This document shows, in pieces, positions 30,422 through 41,370 of a stretch of 64,000 bases of DNA (positions are counted from its first letter, which is position 1; every line of letters begins with the position of its first letter). The translations under genes were made by a program, and so were the position numbers. The notes under the pieces were generated by a model that saw only the letters and a program-made list of their open reading frames with translations, searched no databases and had not been told where the DNA came from. This stretch comes from Paenibacillus brevis (GTDB taxonomy: Bacteria; Bacillota; Bacilli; Paenibacillales; Paenibacillaceae), in assembly GCF_018919145.1 (NCBI RefSeq), contig NZ_JAHLQJ010000022.1, forward strand, positions 1 through 64,000, written 5' to 3'.

Positions 30422-32500
30422 ATGACAAGAGAGTTCTCCTTGAAAAATACACGTAACATCGGGATCATGGCGCATATTGACGCCGGTAAGACAACTACAA
30501 CGGAACGTATTTTGTTCTATACAGGCATTACGCACAAAATCGGGGAAGTTCACGAGGGTGCTGCAACAATGGACTGGATGGAGCAAGAGCAGGAGCGCGG
30601 GATTACAATTACATCCGCTGCTACTACCGCTTCCTGGAAGGGTCACCGCGTAAATATCATCGATACCCCGGGGCACGTTGACTTCACTGTAGAAGTTGAA
30701 CGTTCCCTACGTGTATTGGACGGGGCAGTAGGCGTTTTCAGTGCGAAGGAAGGCGTTGAGCCTCAGTCAGAGACTGTTTGGAGACAGGCTGACAAATATA
30801 GCGTTCCTCGGATCGCTTATGTAAATAAAATGGATATCATCGGTGCGGACTACCTGAACGTTGTCAATGATATGCGCGAGCGTCTGCAAGCGAACGCAGT
30901 TGCAATCCAACTGCCGATCGGTGCGGAAAGCGACTTTGTCGGTATTATCGACATTGTTGAGCAAAAAGCGTATATGTACAAAGACGACTTGGGTCAAAAC
31001 ATCGAAGAAACCGAAATTCCTGCCGAGTACCAAGCGAAGGTTGAAGAACTTCGTGCGGAGCTGGTAGAAAAGGTTGCAGAGCTTGACGAAGAATTAACAA
31101 TGAAATACCTTGAAGGTGAAGAAATCACTGTTAGTGAACTGAAAGCAGCCCTTCGTAAAGGTGTAGTAGATGTTAAGATCTTCCCTGTAGTCTGTGGTTC
31201 TTCTTACCGTAATAAAGGGATCCAGCTTGTATTGGACGCTGTTGTAGATTATCTGCCGGCTCCAATCGACATTCCAAGCATCAAGGGTCATCTGGAAGAT
31301 GGTTCCGAAATTGAGCGTCATTCCTCTGATGAAGAGCCATTCTCCGCGCTTGCATTTAAGATTATGACTGACCCTTACGTGGGTAAGCTGACGTTCTTCC
31401 GCGTGTACTCCGGTATTTTGCAATCCGGTTCGTATGTGCTGAATGCAACAAAAGGCAAGCGTGAGCGGATCGGACGTATTCTGCAAATGCACGCCAACAG
31501 CCGTAAAGAAATCACCGAAGTTTATTCGGGCGATATCGCAGCAGCTGTAGGTTTGAAAGATACGGGAACAGGTGATACACTGTGTGATGAGAAGGCTCCG
31601 GTTATTCTCGAATCCATGAACTTCCCTGATCCGGTTATCGAAATCGCAGTTGAACCTAAGACAAAAGCTGACCAGGACAAAATGGGCGTTGCCCTCGGCA
31701 AGCTGACTGAAGAAGATCCTACGCTTCGTGCTCATACGGATGAAGAAACTGGCCAGACGATCCTTGCAGGTATGGGTGAGCTTCACCTGGATATCATCAT
31801 CGACCGTATGCGCCGTGAATTCAAGGTTGAGACAAATGTAGGTAAACCTCAGGTTGCTTATCGTGAAACGTTCAAGGCTCCTGCACGCGTTGAAGGTAAA
31901 TTCGTGCGTCAATCCGGTGGTCGTGGTCAATACGGTCACGTATGGGTTGAATTTGAACCATTGGAAGCAGGAAGCGGCAACCAGTTCGAAAGTAAGATCG
32001 TCGGCGGTTCCGTACCAAGAGAGTATATTGCTCCTGCACAACAAGGTATCGAAGAAGCAATGAAGAACGGTGTCCTTGCAGGCTTCCCATTGGTAGACGT
32101 TAAGGCGACCATCGTTGATGGTTCCTACCATGACGTTGACTCCAGTGAAATGGCGTTTAAGATTGCCGGTTCCATGGCGCTTAAAGCTGCTAAGGAAAAG
32201 TGCCAAGCTGTATTGCTTGAGCCGATCATGAAGGTTGAAGTAACGGTTCCCGAGGAGTACATGGGTGACGTTATGGGTATGCTGAACTCCCGCCGTGGAC
32301 GGATCGAAGGTATGGATTCCCGTGGTGGCGCTCAAATTATCCGTGCGAAGGTGCCTCTCTCCGAAATGTTCGGTTACTCGACGACTCTGCGCTCCGGTAC
32401 ACAAGGACGCGGCGTATTCTCGATGGAGCTGTCTCACTATGAAGAAGTTCCTAGAACCATCGCCGAGGAAATTGTGTCCAAGCACAAAGGCGGAGAATAA
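30422..32500 (+). CDS. fusA: Elongation factor G
   Basis: 692-residue translocase GTPase. P-loop AHIDAGKT at 17-24, DTPGHVDFT (G3) and NKMD (G4) present. Five-domain length is complete. GGGAG precedes ATG 30422. Between rpsG and tuf as usual. Confidence 0.98.
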   Translation: MTREFSLKNTRNIGIMAHIDAGKTTTTERILFYTGITHKIGEVHEGAATMDWMEQEQERGITITSAATTASWKGHRVNIIDTPGHVDFTVEVERSLRVLDGAVGVFSAKEGVEPQSETVWRQADKYSVPRIAYVNKMDIIGADYLNVVNDMRERLQANAVAIQLPIGAESDFVGIIDIVEQKAYMYKDDLGQNIEETEIPAEYQAKVEELRAELVEKVAELDEELTMKYLEGEEITVSELKAALRKGVVDVKIFPVVCGSSYRNKGIQLVLDAVVDYLPAPIDIPSIKGHLEDGSEIERHSSDEEPFSALAFKIMTDPYVGKLTFFRVYSGILQSGSYVLNATKGKRERIGRILQMHANSRKEITEVYSGDIAAAVGLKDTGTGDTLCDEKAPVILESMNFPDPVIEIAVEPKTKADQDKMGVALGKLTEEDPTLRAHTDEETGQTILAGMGELHLDIIIDRMRREFKVETNVGKPQVAYRETFKAPARVEGKFVRQSGGRGQYGHVWVEFEPLEAGSGNQFESKIVGGSVPREYIAPAQQGIEEAMKNGVLAGFPLVDVKATIVDGSYHDVDSSEMAFKIAGSMALKAAKEKCQAVLLEPIMKVEVTVPEEYMGDVMGMLNSRRGRIEGMDSRGGAQIIRAKVPLSEMFGYSTTLRSGTQGRGVFSMELSHYEEVPRTIAEEIVSKHKGGE

Positions 32501-32514
32501 TATTAGTATCTGCT

Positions 32515-32558
32515 GACCGGGGGCTTGATCTTCTTAAGGGGCTCCGGCTCCCTGGTTA
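32515..32558 (+). other. Stem-loop between fusA and tuf
   Basis: GACCGGGGGC (32515-32524) pairs imperfectly with GGCTCCCTGGTTAGTC (32546-32560). No T-run follows. It may be an RNA processing or stability element in the 100-base fusA-tuf gap. Confidence 0.3.
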
Positions 32559-32600
32559 GTCCAACATAACAATCCATATTTTAAGGAGGAAATGTTTAAA

Positions 32601-33791
32601 ATGGCAAAGGCTAAATACGAACGTACAAAACCGCATGTTAACATCGGTACAATCGGTCACGTTGACCATGGTAAAACTACTCTGACTGCAGCCATTACGA
32701 CTGTATTGTCTAAAACTTACGGCGGTGCTGCTATCGCATTCGACCAAATCGACAAAGCTCCAGAAGAACGCGAACGCGGTATCACAATTTCTACTTCCCA
32801 CGTAGAATACGAATCCGCTAACCGTCACTATGCACACGTTGACTGCCCAGGACACGCCGACTATGTTAAAAACATGATCACGGGTGCTGCTCAAATGGAC
32901 GGCGCAATCCTGGTTGTATCCGCAGCTGACGGCCCAATGCCGCAAACTCGCGAGCACATCCTGTTGTCCCGTAACGTAGGCGTTCCTTACATCGTTGTAT
33001 TCTTGAACAAATGCGACATGGTTGAAGACGCTGAACTGATCGAACTCGTTGAAATGGAAGTTCGCGACCTGCTTAACGAATATGAGTTCCCTGGTGATGA
33101 CACTCCAATCATCCACGGTTCCGCTCGTGAAGCTCTTCAAAACCCTGATGGCGATTGGGCTAAGAAAATCGTTGAAATGTTCGAAATCATCGACGAGTAC
33201 ATTCCTCTTCCAGAGCGTCCAGTGGACAAACCGTTCCTGATGCCTGTCGAAGACGTGTTCTCCATCACTGGCCGTGGTACAGTTGCTACTGGTCGTGTAG
33301 AACGCGGTACTGTTAAAGTCGGCGATGAAATCGAAATCGTTGGTATCAAGGAAGAAACTAAGAAATCCGTCGTTACAGGCGTTGAAATGTTCCGTAAATT
33401 GCTCGATTCCGCTCAAGCGGGCGACAACATCGGCGCATTGCTCCGCGGTGTAGACCGTAACCAAATCGAGCGCGGTCAAGTATTGGCTAAGCCAGCTTCC
33501 GTTAATCCGCATACTGAGTTCTCCGCTCAAGTATACGTATTGACTAAAGAAGAAGGTGGCCGTCATAAGCCTTTCTTCACGGGCTACCGTCCACAATTCT
33601 ATTTCCGTACAACTGACGTAACAGGTGTTATCAACCTGCCTGAAGGTACTGAAATGGTTATGCCTGGCGACAACATCGAAGTTACAGTACAACTGATCAA
33701 CCCAATCGCGATCGAAGAGGGAACTCGCTTCTCCATTCGTGAAGGCGGACGTACAGTTGGATCTGGCGCCGTTGTTACCATCAGCAAATAA
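32601..33791 (+). CDS. tuf: Elongation factor Tu
   Basis: 396 residues from ATG 32601 ([16 protein letters not shown]). ATG 32592 is in frame but only two bases after AAGGAGG. GTP-binding motifs GHVDHGKT (19-26), DCPGHADY and NKCD are present. Codon use is strongly biased, as expected for the most abundant protein. Ends the str operon, with a terminator directly after it. Confidence 0.98.
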   Translation: MAKAKYERTKPHVNIGTIGHVDHGKTTLTAAITTVLSKTYGGAAIAFDQIDKAPEERERGITISTSHVEYESANRHYAHVDCPGHADYVKNMITGAAQMDGAILVVSAADGPMPQTREHILLSRNVGVPYIVVFLNKCDMVEDAELIELVEMEVRDLLNEYEFPGDDTPIIHGSAREALQNPDGDWAKKIVEMFEIIDEYIPLPERPVDKPFLMPVEDVFSITGRGTVATGRVERGTVKVGDEIEIVGIKEETKKSVVTGVEMFRKLLDSAQAGDNIGALLRGVDRNQIERGQVLAKPASVNPHTEFSAQVYVLTKEEGGRHKPFFTGYRPQFYFRTTDVTGVINLPEGTEMVMPGDNIEVTVQLINPIAIEEGTRFSIREGGRTVGSGAVVTISK

Positions 33792-33814
33792 TAAGGTTCT
33801 CAGAGCCTGCAATA

Positions 33815-33854
33815 AAAAGCACAACTCGCCTTTATAAGCGGGTTGTGCTTTTTT
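33815..33854. terminator. Bidirectional terminator between tuf and the sugar-binding gene
   Basis: AAAAGCACAAC (33815-33825) / GTTGTGCTTTT (33842-33852). T-runs lie on both strands (TTTTTT after the stem on plus; CTTTTTATT on minus). It closes tuf and the convergent minus-strand operon. Confidence 0.88.
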
Positions 33855-33875
33855 AATTCGATTTGGTATAAGCGA

Positions 33876-35543
33876 CTATTTAAGTATTTCTTCCTGAAGC
33901 TTCTTCTGGTCATTGACGATGTTAAAGATATCTTCAGGCATCAGAATATGATCCTTGTTGTCGCTATACCATTTTTGATAGAATTCATCGATCTTCTTGC
34001 CGTTGTATTTGTCCCAGGTTGCCTGTGCATCTGCCATTGCCTGTTCAACGGTGTAGCTGGCGCCGCTAACCATAGCGCTTTTAAAGATGTTTGGTATTTC
34101 GGTCCCTGCATTTTGCAAATCTACAAGCAGCTCCTGAGGCACGCTTGGCAGGTGCTCACTGTGAGTCAGACCGGGCCAATTTGCCTTTTGATCGATCATG
34201 CTATAGAAAATGTCCAGATTGGCTTTGAACATATCCTTGGCTAACTTCTCTTCCGGATTCTCTACATTAAAGGTTCCTGCGATGAAAAAGCATTTGCCAC
34301 CTTCAGGTACGGAGAATATCATGTTATAATCTTGCCCCAAATAGCCGGTCTCCGTCTTGTTCTTCTCGGGGTCGATGACATTCGGACAGCCATTAGCAGC
34401 GTTATTCCAGTGAACGCCCTCTAATCCGCTGGTCAGAGTTCTACCGGTGCTTGGAGTGGATAGAAAATCAATGTATTCCATAATTGCTTTGGGATCCTTG
34501 GCGGATCGATTCACGACAGCCGTCATTTGCACGGGATTGTTAATCCAGTTAATAAACTGTCCAATCGGAGAGGAAGGGTACGGGAGAATAGCCAACTCAG
34601 CATCAGGTACATTCGCTTTGAGCGTTCCATAGTCGGCAACCCATAATCTGTTCCAGAGGCTGGTGTTCGCCTGAGTGAAATAGATGCCGGTTTTACCATT
34701 CAGGAAATCCTGGCGAGCTTTGGCTCCGTTATTGTCAGTGATGAAGTCTTTATCAATAATTCCCTCATCAAATAGCTGCTTAACAAATGCCGTATGGTAT
34801 TTGTGATTATCCCATTGCCGTACCAGTTCACCATTCACATCGATATAGGAATTATTTAAGCCGCCTCCGCCGAATACATCGGACAGACCAGCTCCGATAT
34901 TAAGTCCATACGTGTCCTTCTTGCCGTTTCCGTCGGGATCCTTCTCAGCAAAAGCCTTCGCCACCTGATATAGCTCCTCAGTTGTTGTGGGAGCGGTCAG
35001 ATTTAACTTGTCCAGCCAATCCTGCCGGATGACCGCAATGTTCTGCGGGATCGCTTCATTTAGCTTTCCGAACTCATACATTTTGCCATCCGATTTAAGG
35101 GCGGCCTGCTTGAGAATAGGATTCTCCTCAATCAGCTTTTTGTAGACGGTACTGTATTCATTGATCATGTCATCAAGAGGCATCAATTGCTTTTGATCAT
35201 AAAGCGGATTCTTAATATTCGGATCGAATTCAAAGATTAGATCAGGTGCGCTGCCAGATGCAAAAAGAGTGTTCAGCTTTTGCTTTGATTCTGTGCGCGG
35301 AACGGCTACGAAGGTCACATTTGTTGGACTGTTTTCATTAATCCACTCCGTCCAGCGGTTCTCCTCCATCGTACCTTCGGAGGCTGGGATCAGTCCGCGA
35401 TCATAGACGGTGGCGCTGATGGAGCCCTTCTTCGACGGAGAGCCTTCGCTGGTTTGGCTTTCCTTACCACACGCTGTAGCAACTGTGAAGAGAGTCAGCA
35501 TGGCACAGGTCAGGATGGCGGTTCGCTTATTAAATGGAAACAT
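33876..35543 (-). CDS. Extracellular solute-binding lipoprotein of a sugar ABC transporter (LipO type)
   Basis: 555 residues. The signal peptide ends in a lipobox (VATAC, Cys25), so the protein is anchored to the outer face of the membrane. It belongs to the large family-1 binding proteins linked to LplB/YtcP permeases. The EF-hand-like loop EKDPDGNGKKDTYGL is typical of this group and may bind calcium. On the minus strand AGAGGAG precedes the ATG. Substrate is probably an oligosaccharide or polysaccharide fragment, but not determinable here. It is the last gene of the minus-strand transporter operon (permease LplB-like, permease YtcP-like, binding protein). Confidence 0.9.
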   Translation of the reverse strand: MFPFNKRTAILTCAMLTLFTVATACGKESQTSEGSPSKKGSISATVYDRGLIPASEGTMEENRWTEWINENSPTNVTFVAVPRTESKQKLNTLFASGSAPDLIFEFDPNIKNPLYDQKQLMPLDDMINEYSTVYKKLIEENPILKQAALKSDGKMYEFGKLNEAIPQNIAVIRQDWLDKLNLTAPTTTEELYQVAKAFAEKDPDGNGKKDTYGLNIGAGLSDVFGGGGLNNSYIDVNGELVRQWDNHKYHTAFVKQLFDEGIIDKDFITDNNGAKARQDFLNGKTGIYFTQANTSLWNRLWVADYGTLKANVPDAELAILPYPSSPIGQFINWINNPVQMTAVVNRSAKDPKAIMEYIDFLSTPSTGRTLTSGLEGVHWNNAANGCPNVIDPEKNKTETGYLGQDYNMIFSVPEGGKCFFIAGTFNVENPEEKLAKDMFKANLDIFYSMIDQKANWPGLTHSEHLPSVPQELLVDLQNAGTEIPNIFKSAMVSGASYTVEQAMADAQATWDKYNGKKIDEFYQKWYSDNKDHILMPEDIFNIVNDQKKLQEEILK

Positions 35544-35573
35544 AATAAATTTCTCCTCTACTATATAATCGGA

Positions 35574-36458
35574 TCAGCCTTTAACAGACCCCAACATTAC
35601 GCCCTGTACAAAATATCTTTGCAGGAATGGATAGATAAGAACCATGGGCAGGATGAGCACAATGATACCAGCTGATTTGATACCTTCAGGTATCAGTTGG
35701 GTGGCCGTCACATCGTTGGCCAGCGCTTCGGTTAGGAGCGATTGGCTCTGAATCATTTGCTGGATTAGAACGGTGATGGTGTATTTGTGCGTCGAGTTGA
35801 TGTAAATCAACACACTCATGAAAGAGTTCCAGTAGCCTACCCCATAGAATAGCAGCAAGGTAGCGATCACCGGCATGGATAGCGGAAGAATGATCTTGCT
35901 CATCAGCTTCCATTCGTTGCAGCCGTCGATCCGGGCGGCATCTTCAACCTCGGAGGAAATCCCCTCGAAATACGAGCGCATAATGAGCATATTGAAGGTG
36001 CTGATTACACCTGGCATCCAGATGGCCCAGTATGTATCAATCAATCCGAGTGATTTGACAACCAGATAGGTAGGAATCAACCCTCCGCTAAATACCATTG
36101 TAAAGAGAATTAGCAGGGTAAATACCCGTCTGCCGAAAAAATATTTCTTGGAAAGCGGGTAAGCGGCACAAATGGTAAAAGCCATCGACAGGAGCACTCC
36201 GCCTATCGTTAATAGGAGGCCGTTACCCAGAGCGCTTAAGATTCGTGTCCCTTTGAACAATGTTTCATAACTCTGAAGAGTTATATCTACAGGCCAAAGG
36301 AGTACCCGACCCGATTCGACAGCCTGCTTCCCGCTTAGGGAAATGGAGAGGATGTTGAGAACGGGAGCTAAGCAAGAGATTGCAATCAGCAGCAGGATAA
36401 AGGAAATGATGATTCTTGAGATTTTGTCTCCATTAGATTCGCTCAATTTTGAATTCAC
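35574..36458 (-). CDS. Carbohydrate ABC transporter permease (YtcP/MalG family)
   Basis: 294 residues, six membrane segments. The conserved EAA loop reads VEDAARIDGCNEWKLMSKIILPLSMP. The start is GTG at 36456-36458, one base after the stop of the upstream permease, so the two are translationally coupled. It forms the channel with the neighbouring LplB-like subunit. No ATPase gene is present in the cassette; such systems usually share a housekeeping MsmX-type ATPase encoded elsewhere. Confidence 0.92.
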   Translation of the reverse strand: MNSKLSESNGDKISRIIISFILLLIAISCLAPVLNILSISLSGKQAVESGRVLLWPVDITLQSYETLFKGTRILSALGNGLLLTIGGVLLSMAFTICAAYPLSKKYFFGRRVFTLLILFTMVFSGGLIPTYLVVKSLGLIDTYWAIWMPGVISTFNMLIMRSYFEGISSEVEDAARIDGCNEWKLMSKIILPLSMPVIATLLLFYGVGYWNSFMSVLIYINSTHKYTITVLIQQMIQSQSLLTEALANDVTATQLIPEGIKSAGIIVLILPMVLIYPFLQRYFVQGVMLGSVKG

Positions 36459-36459
36459 C

Positions 36460-37368
36460 TCAGAACAGATGGTTATCGAATTTTTTGGCTATCAGGTTAG
36501 CTCCAAGAATGAAGATGAAGGCTACGACGGATTCAAAGAATCCAAGTGCTGCCGTCAGACTGAACTGCCCGCCCTGTATACCCATTGAAAAAATATACGT
36601 GCTGATGACCTCGGAGATTTGCGAGACCATCGCGTTCCGCAGGTTATAAATCTGGTCAAAGCCTACCTCCAGAATTCTGCCCATAGACAGAATCAACACC
36701 AGAATAATAGTGCCCCTTATACCGGGCAAGGTAACATGCCAGGTTCGTCGCCATTTCGTCGCTCCATCGATGGAAGCTGCTTCGTATAGAGAAGGTGAGA
36801 TGGATGTCAGTGCAGCCAGATAAATGATAGTGCTGAACCCCATCTCCTTCCAGATCCCGGCTCCGACGAAGATGGATACCCAAGAGAAATGGCGGTACAG
36901 AAATGGATAGGGCTCCCCATAGTGCTGGGTAATCCATTGGTTGATAAATCCGGATTCCAGGGAGAAGATCGTCACAACCATGCCCCCCACAATAACCCAG
37001 GAGAAAAAGTGAGGCAGGTATACAAGCGTCTGCACCAGGCGTTTGTACCACATCTTCTTGACGCTGTTGAGCAGCAAGGCCAGAATAATCGGAACAGGGA
37101 ACCCGACGATCAAATTCAAGAAGCTAAGCCACAGCGTATTCCAGATGATGAGCAGCGTCTTGTCGGTGCTGAACAGCATCTGGAAGTTCTTCAACCCCAC
37201 CCAGGGACTATGCAAGATGCCATCGAAGAAGTTATAGTTCTGAAAAGCAATGACTAATCCACCTATTGGCAAATATCGAAAAATCAGATAATATGCAATT
37301 ACTGGCGCAAACATGACGTATAGCGGGATGTTCTTTTGGAATAAAGCTCCTCTAAACAATTTCCTCAT
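36460..37368 (-). CDS. Sugar ABC transporter permease (LplB family)
   Basis: 302 residues, six membrane segments, EAA loop LYEAASIDGATKWRRTWHVTLPGI. On the minus strand AAGGAGGTGAAATT precedes the ATG at 37368. First gene of the minus-strand operon, divergent from the histidine kinase gene. The 133-base spacer probably holds both promoters and the YesN-type operator, but no operator was recognised. Confidence 0.92.
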   Translation of the reverse strand: MRKLFRGALFQKNIPLYVMFAPVIAYYLIFRYLPIGGLVIAFQNYNFFDGILHSPWVGLKNFQMLFSTDKTLLIIWNTLWLSFLNLIVGFPVPIILALLLNSVKKMWYKRLVQTLVYLPHFFSWVIVGGMVVTIFSLESGFINQWITQHYGEPYPFLYRHFSWVSIFVGAGIWKEMGFSTIIYLAALTSISPSLYEAASIDGATKWRRTWHVTLPGIRGTIILVLILSMGRILEVGFDQIYNLRNAMVSQISEVISTYIFSMGIQGGQFSLTAALGFFESVVAFIFILGANLIAKKFDNHLF

Positions 37369-37501
37369 GCTAGAATTTCACCTCCTTCGTTGTGGTTGCT
37401 TCTATGGTACCCCCTTTCATTCGCTCATCTCTTTAAATATAATTGGCAGTACTTTTGCTTAAATTAGATAGTTATAGATTAAGCAGCTTGGGAGGTACAT
37501 A

Positions 37502-39268
37502 TTGTTGAAAACGTTTTCCCCAACCCGAAGCCTGATTGTCAAGCTTATATGCAGCTTCTCGCTCATTGTGATTGCCACTTCTGCTATTTCAGGTCTGATC
37601 ATTTACCGGTCTAATCAGACTTTGTTTCAGGAGGAGATTAAAAACCAATTTTTCAAAACCAACGAACAAAGCCTGCAAAGAATCAATCAGAGCGTTCACG
37701 AGGTGGAACGGATAACCCAATCCATCGTGTTTCAGCCCACGGTTGTCGAGATATTGATGGGTACTACCGGCCCCATGGATAAGGTGCATGGCTTGCAATC
37801 TCTGTATGAGGTCGTCTCCCAGGCCAAACTGGATGCCCCGGATATCCGGGCCATGTTTATTTATAATCTGCAGGGTGATAGCTACTACAATGCCAACTAC
37901 GGAGCCGTGTCTATGCTGGACACCGAGGCTCGCAGCTACATTGATCAAGAACTGGAAGGGACGAGAGGGGCTTTGACCTGGTTCAGGATGAAGCTGGCCA
38001 GTTCAGCGGATCCTGATGGATACCGGACGATGATCATTGCCGCACGGCTGATGAAGAGCACCTGGCAGGAAACCTACGGTACTCTGGTGTTGGTGCTGGA
38101 TGAAGGATTTTTCTCAGAAGTGACAGCGGAGCTGGAAGGAGAAAGCGGCAAGGTTTATTTGCTGGATAAGAAGGACCGCGTGCTGTTCACCGGGCAGCAG
38201 CGGCTCGATCCGGTGCTGGATGAGATTCCATTGCAATATGCTGACGAGGAGTCGGAGTCGGTGGTCCGGGCTACCGAAGAGGGGAACTATTTATTTGTGA
38301 AGAAGGAGTCGAGCTCGGGTAATTTCAAATTGGTCAGCGGATTATCTCTGCGGGAGATGGACAAGCGGAATAGTGATATTTTCAAGACAATTGTATTGTC
38401 AGGGCTTATCAGTATCTTGCTCACCAGTCTGCTTCTGGCCATGGCCAGTTCCAGGCTGCTCCGCCCGCTCAGGGAGCTGGTAGTCAGTATGAGAAGAATC
38501 CGTTATGGCCAGATGAATGCGAGAGTCGAGGTCCGTACCAAAGACGAGCTGGCGTTTCTGGGGGAAACGTTCAATGACATGATCGATCATATTCATACCT
38601 TGATCAATGAAGTGCTGTTGAAGCAATTGCGTGAGAAGGAAGCGGAGCTAAGGACCTTGCAGGCGCAGCTTAATCCGCATTTTCTGTACAATATCTTCAA
38701 TGAAATCTATTGGAAGCTGTACTTGCAGAATGTCAAGGATACGGCCAATATTATCAAGTCACTCTCTAACATTCTGCAGTATTCTTTAAAGCCTATTGAG
38801 CTGCCTAGTACACTGCATGAGGAAATGGAGCAGATCAAAAGCTATATTGCGATTCAGATGGAGCTGTTTCATCCGGAACTGGAACTGACTATTCAAGTAG
38901 AAGAGGCAGCGGCCGAATGTCCGATTCAACGGCTCATTTTGCAGCCAACAATCGAGAATATATTCGTTCATGCCTTCGAGCGAAAAATGAATGCGGGTAA
39001 TAAAAAGCTAAGCATACATGCTTATTTGGAACGGAATATACTGCGAATTGATATAGCGGATAACGGGAAGGGTATCGAGCCGGAGCTTCTGCAGAGGCTG
39101 CAGGATCCCTCTCACGATATTCTGAACGAACATTTGGGTGTACAGAATGTGAAACGGAGAATTCATCTTGTTCATGGCGGTTCATACGGCCTTGAATTTG
39201 CCAGCCGAATTGATGGTGGTACATTGATCAGCTATATCTTGCCCATGGGGAAGGAGGAGCAGGCATGA
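37502..39268 (+). CDS. Sensor histidine kinase, YesM type
   Basis: 588 residues from TTG 37502 (TTG 37505 equally possible) after GGGAGGT. A membrane helix (about 13-33), an extracellular sensor region, a second helix (about 296-318) and a HAMP domain (about 320-375) precede the His_kinase domain. The phospho-acceptor is His393 in QLNPHFLYN. An HATPase domain (DNGKGIEPE) follows. Family members sense extracellular sugars or transporter state and control an adjacent ABC transporter. The stop overlaps the regulator start (ATGA). Confidence 0.9.
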   Translation: MLKTFSPTRSLIVKLICSFSLIVIATSAISGLIIYRSNQTLFQEEIKNQFFKTNEQSLQRINQSVHEVERITQSIVFQPTVVEILMGTTGPMDKVHGLQSLYEVVSQAKLDAPDIRAMFIYNLQGDSYYNANYGAVSMLDTEARSYIDQELEGTRGALTWFRMKLASSADPDGYRTMIIAARLMKSTWQETYGTLVLVLDEGFFSEVTAELEGESGKVYLLDKKDRVLFTGQQRLDPVLDEIPLQYADEESESVVRATEEGNYLFVKKESSSGNFKLVSGLSLREMDKRNSDIFKTIVLSGLISILLTSLLLAMASSRLLRPLRELVVSMRRIRYGQMNARVEVRTKDELAFLGETFNDMIDHIHTLINEVLLKQLREKEAELRTLQAQLNPHFLYNIFNEIYWKLYLQNVKDTANIIKSLSNILQYSLKPIELPSTLHEEMEQIKSYIAIQMELFHPELELTIQVEEAAAECPIQRLILQPTIENIFVHAFERKMNAGNKKLSIHAYLERNILRIDIADNGKGIEPELLQRLQDPSHDILNEHLGVQNVKRRIHLVHGGSYGLEFASRIDGGTLISYILPMGKEEQA

Positions 39269-40782
39269 AGAGGACGATTTTGATCGTAGAGGATCAGCCC
39301 AATTTCCGTGAGGGATTGAAATTTTTTATCCAGCAGAAGTCTATGGAATGGCAGGTGATCGGCGAGGCGGAGACGGGCGAGGAAGGCTGGCGCAAGATCA
39401 TCCAGCTGCAGCCGGACCTGGTGCTGATGGATATACATATGCCATTAATGAGCGGTATTGAGCTGGCAAGGAAGATTCACGATCATCAAGTCGATGCCCT
39501 CTTCGTAATGATTACGGGCTATCAGGATTTCCATTATGCTCAGTCCGCGCTGCGTTATGGGGCAATGGATTTTCTGCTGAAGCCATGTACTGACGGGGAT
39601 ATTTCCCGTGTTCTTCGTGCCGCTACAGGCAGACTTGAAAGTAAAAGCACGGTGCAAAGAGCTGCGAGAGAGCTGCTGCTGCGTTCTATTCTGTTGAAAA
39701 TTCAAATGAACGAAGAGATTGCAGCCCGATATGAGCGGTTGTTCATAGGCCAGCAACTGTGGCTGGTTGATGTACGTGACTATTTTCCCGAGGAGAAGCG
39801 TTACCGGCAAGAAGATATGTATCTGCTTCAATACGGAATTCTGAATATTATCCAGGAGCTTGCTTGCAAGGAGGGAGTGCGGGTAGAACTTCTGGTTCTG
39901 ACTGCTGATCGATTTGTGCTGTCGGCCGAAGTGAATGGGTTACCCGAAGCTTGGTGGGATCAATCGGTGAAGGCAGTGAGAGAATTTCTCGGCATTGAAA
40001 TGGACAGCGTCTTTCTGGGAGAATGTACGAATGCCTATTCCTTACTTGAAGCTTATACGGGGGTTGGCGAGGGCAAGGATAAGGGGTGGTGGTCCCCATC
40101 GCCTTCTTCCGGAGAACTCAACGGCTATCAGGCAGCTCAAGATATCAAGAATGAGATTATGGATTTAATTGTATCCGGAGAAGAAGGGCGTCTCGAAGAT
40201 TATTTTGCAGGAACCCTCCGTCAGCTATCGCAGCATCCTACAGCAGAAAGTAAAATCAGAGCGGTTAATCAGGCCATGGCACTGAATCAGGCTATGGCGC
40301 TCCTGAGCCTGTCTCCGCAGCCTGTCCAACCGGTGGCGGAATTGCTTGATCATGTCCGTGGTCTTCGCAATTCCTTACAGGTGGCTGAGTGGCTTGGTGA
40401 GGAATATCAGAGCTTTGTACTCTGGCTGAAGCAATGGAAGCAACCATTAAACCGGAATACGAATCCGATGGAGCAGGCCTGTGAATATATCCGCCAGCAC
40501 TATATGGATGAACTTTCAGTCAAGCAGGTGGCAGAGCATATTCATTTGAATCCGAGCTATTTCAGCACACTCTTCAAGAAGGAGACGGGAGAGACCTTTA
40601 CGGGGTATGTCAACAAGCTGAAACTTCAACGGGCTCAGGTGCTGCTCAGGAATACCGATATGAAAATGACGGATATTTGTCAGGCTGTAGGGTTTGAGGA
40701 CTCCACGTATTTTTCAAGTGTTTTCAAAAAGTATTTTCACATGTCTCCGAGCGAATTTCGTCAGAATAAGCAATTTGAATGA
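39265..40782 (+). CDS. Response regulator with AraC-type DNA-binding domain, YesN type
   Basis: 505 residues. The receiver domain (1-120) has acidic Asp9/Asp10 (VEDQ) and phospho-acceptor Asp56 (LMDIHMP), with Lys in FLLKP. A long linker is followed by two AraC helix-turn-helix motifs at the C-terminus (about 405-500: VKQVAEHIHLNPSYFSTLFK and ICQAVGFEDSTYFSSVFK). It probably activates the divergent transporter operon. The linker contains an in-frame tandem duplication NQAMAL-NQAMAL (40267-40302). Confidence 0.92.
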   Translation: MKRTILIVEDQPNFREGLKFFIQQKSMEWQVIGEAETGEEGWRKIIQLQPDLVLMDIHMPLMSGIELARKIHDHQVDALFVMITGYQDFHYAQSALRYGAMDFLLKPCTDGDISRVLRAATGRLESKSTVQRAARELLLRSILLKIQMNEEIAARYERLFIGQQLWLVDVRDYFPEEKRYRQEDMYLLQYGILNIIQELACKEGVRVELLVLTADRFVLSAEVNGLPEAWWDQSVKAVREFLGIEMDSVFLGECTNAYSLLEAYTGVGEGKDKGWWSPSPSSGELNGYQAAQDIKNEIMDLIVSGEEGRLEDYFAGTLRQLSQHPTAESKIRAVNQAMALNQAMALLSLSPQPVQPVAELLDHVRGLRNSLQVAEWLGEEYQSFVLWLKQWKQPLNRNTNPMEQACEYIRQHYMDELSVKQVAEHIHLNPSYFSTLFKKETGETFTGYVNKLKLQRAQVLLRNTDMKMTDICQAVGFEDSTYFSSVFKKYFHMSPSEFRQNKQFE

Positions 40783-40852
40783 GCTATGATATTATCTTTC
40801 TTCTATATATATGTCACGCAGAAATGGAGGATAAATAATTTATAATTTCTGC

Positions 40853-40881
40853 TTGCAATGGGCCGGGCTTTTCTATATAAT
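40853..40881 (+). promoter_or_regulatory. Promoter of the S10 superoperon
   Basis: TTGCAA (40853-40858), 17-base spacer, TATAAT (40876-40881). A hairpin CCTTT..AAAGG near 40940-40958 follows in the 140-base leader before rpsJ. Confidence 0.75.
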
Positions 40882-40911
40882 AATGAATGTTGTTCTGTGA
40901 CTGTGCGATGA

Positions 40912-41328
<417 letters not shown>

Positions 41329-41370
41329 TCCCATTATGTAATGGAATAGGAAAGGAAAAGAGGTGTCAAC

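Noticed and set aside
31094..32485. 463-codon minus-strand frame opposite fusA, and similar long antisense frames opposite tuf
   Set aside because: Strong codon bias in translation-factor genes suppresses stops on the other strand; no start signals or homology seen.
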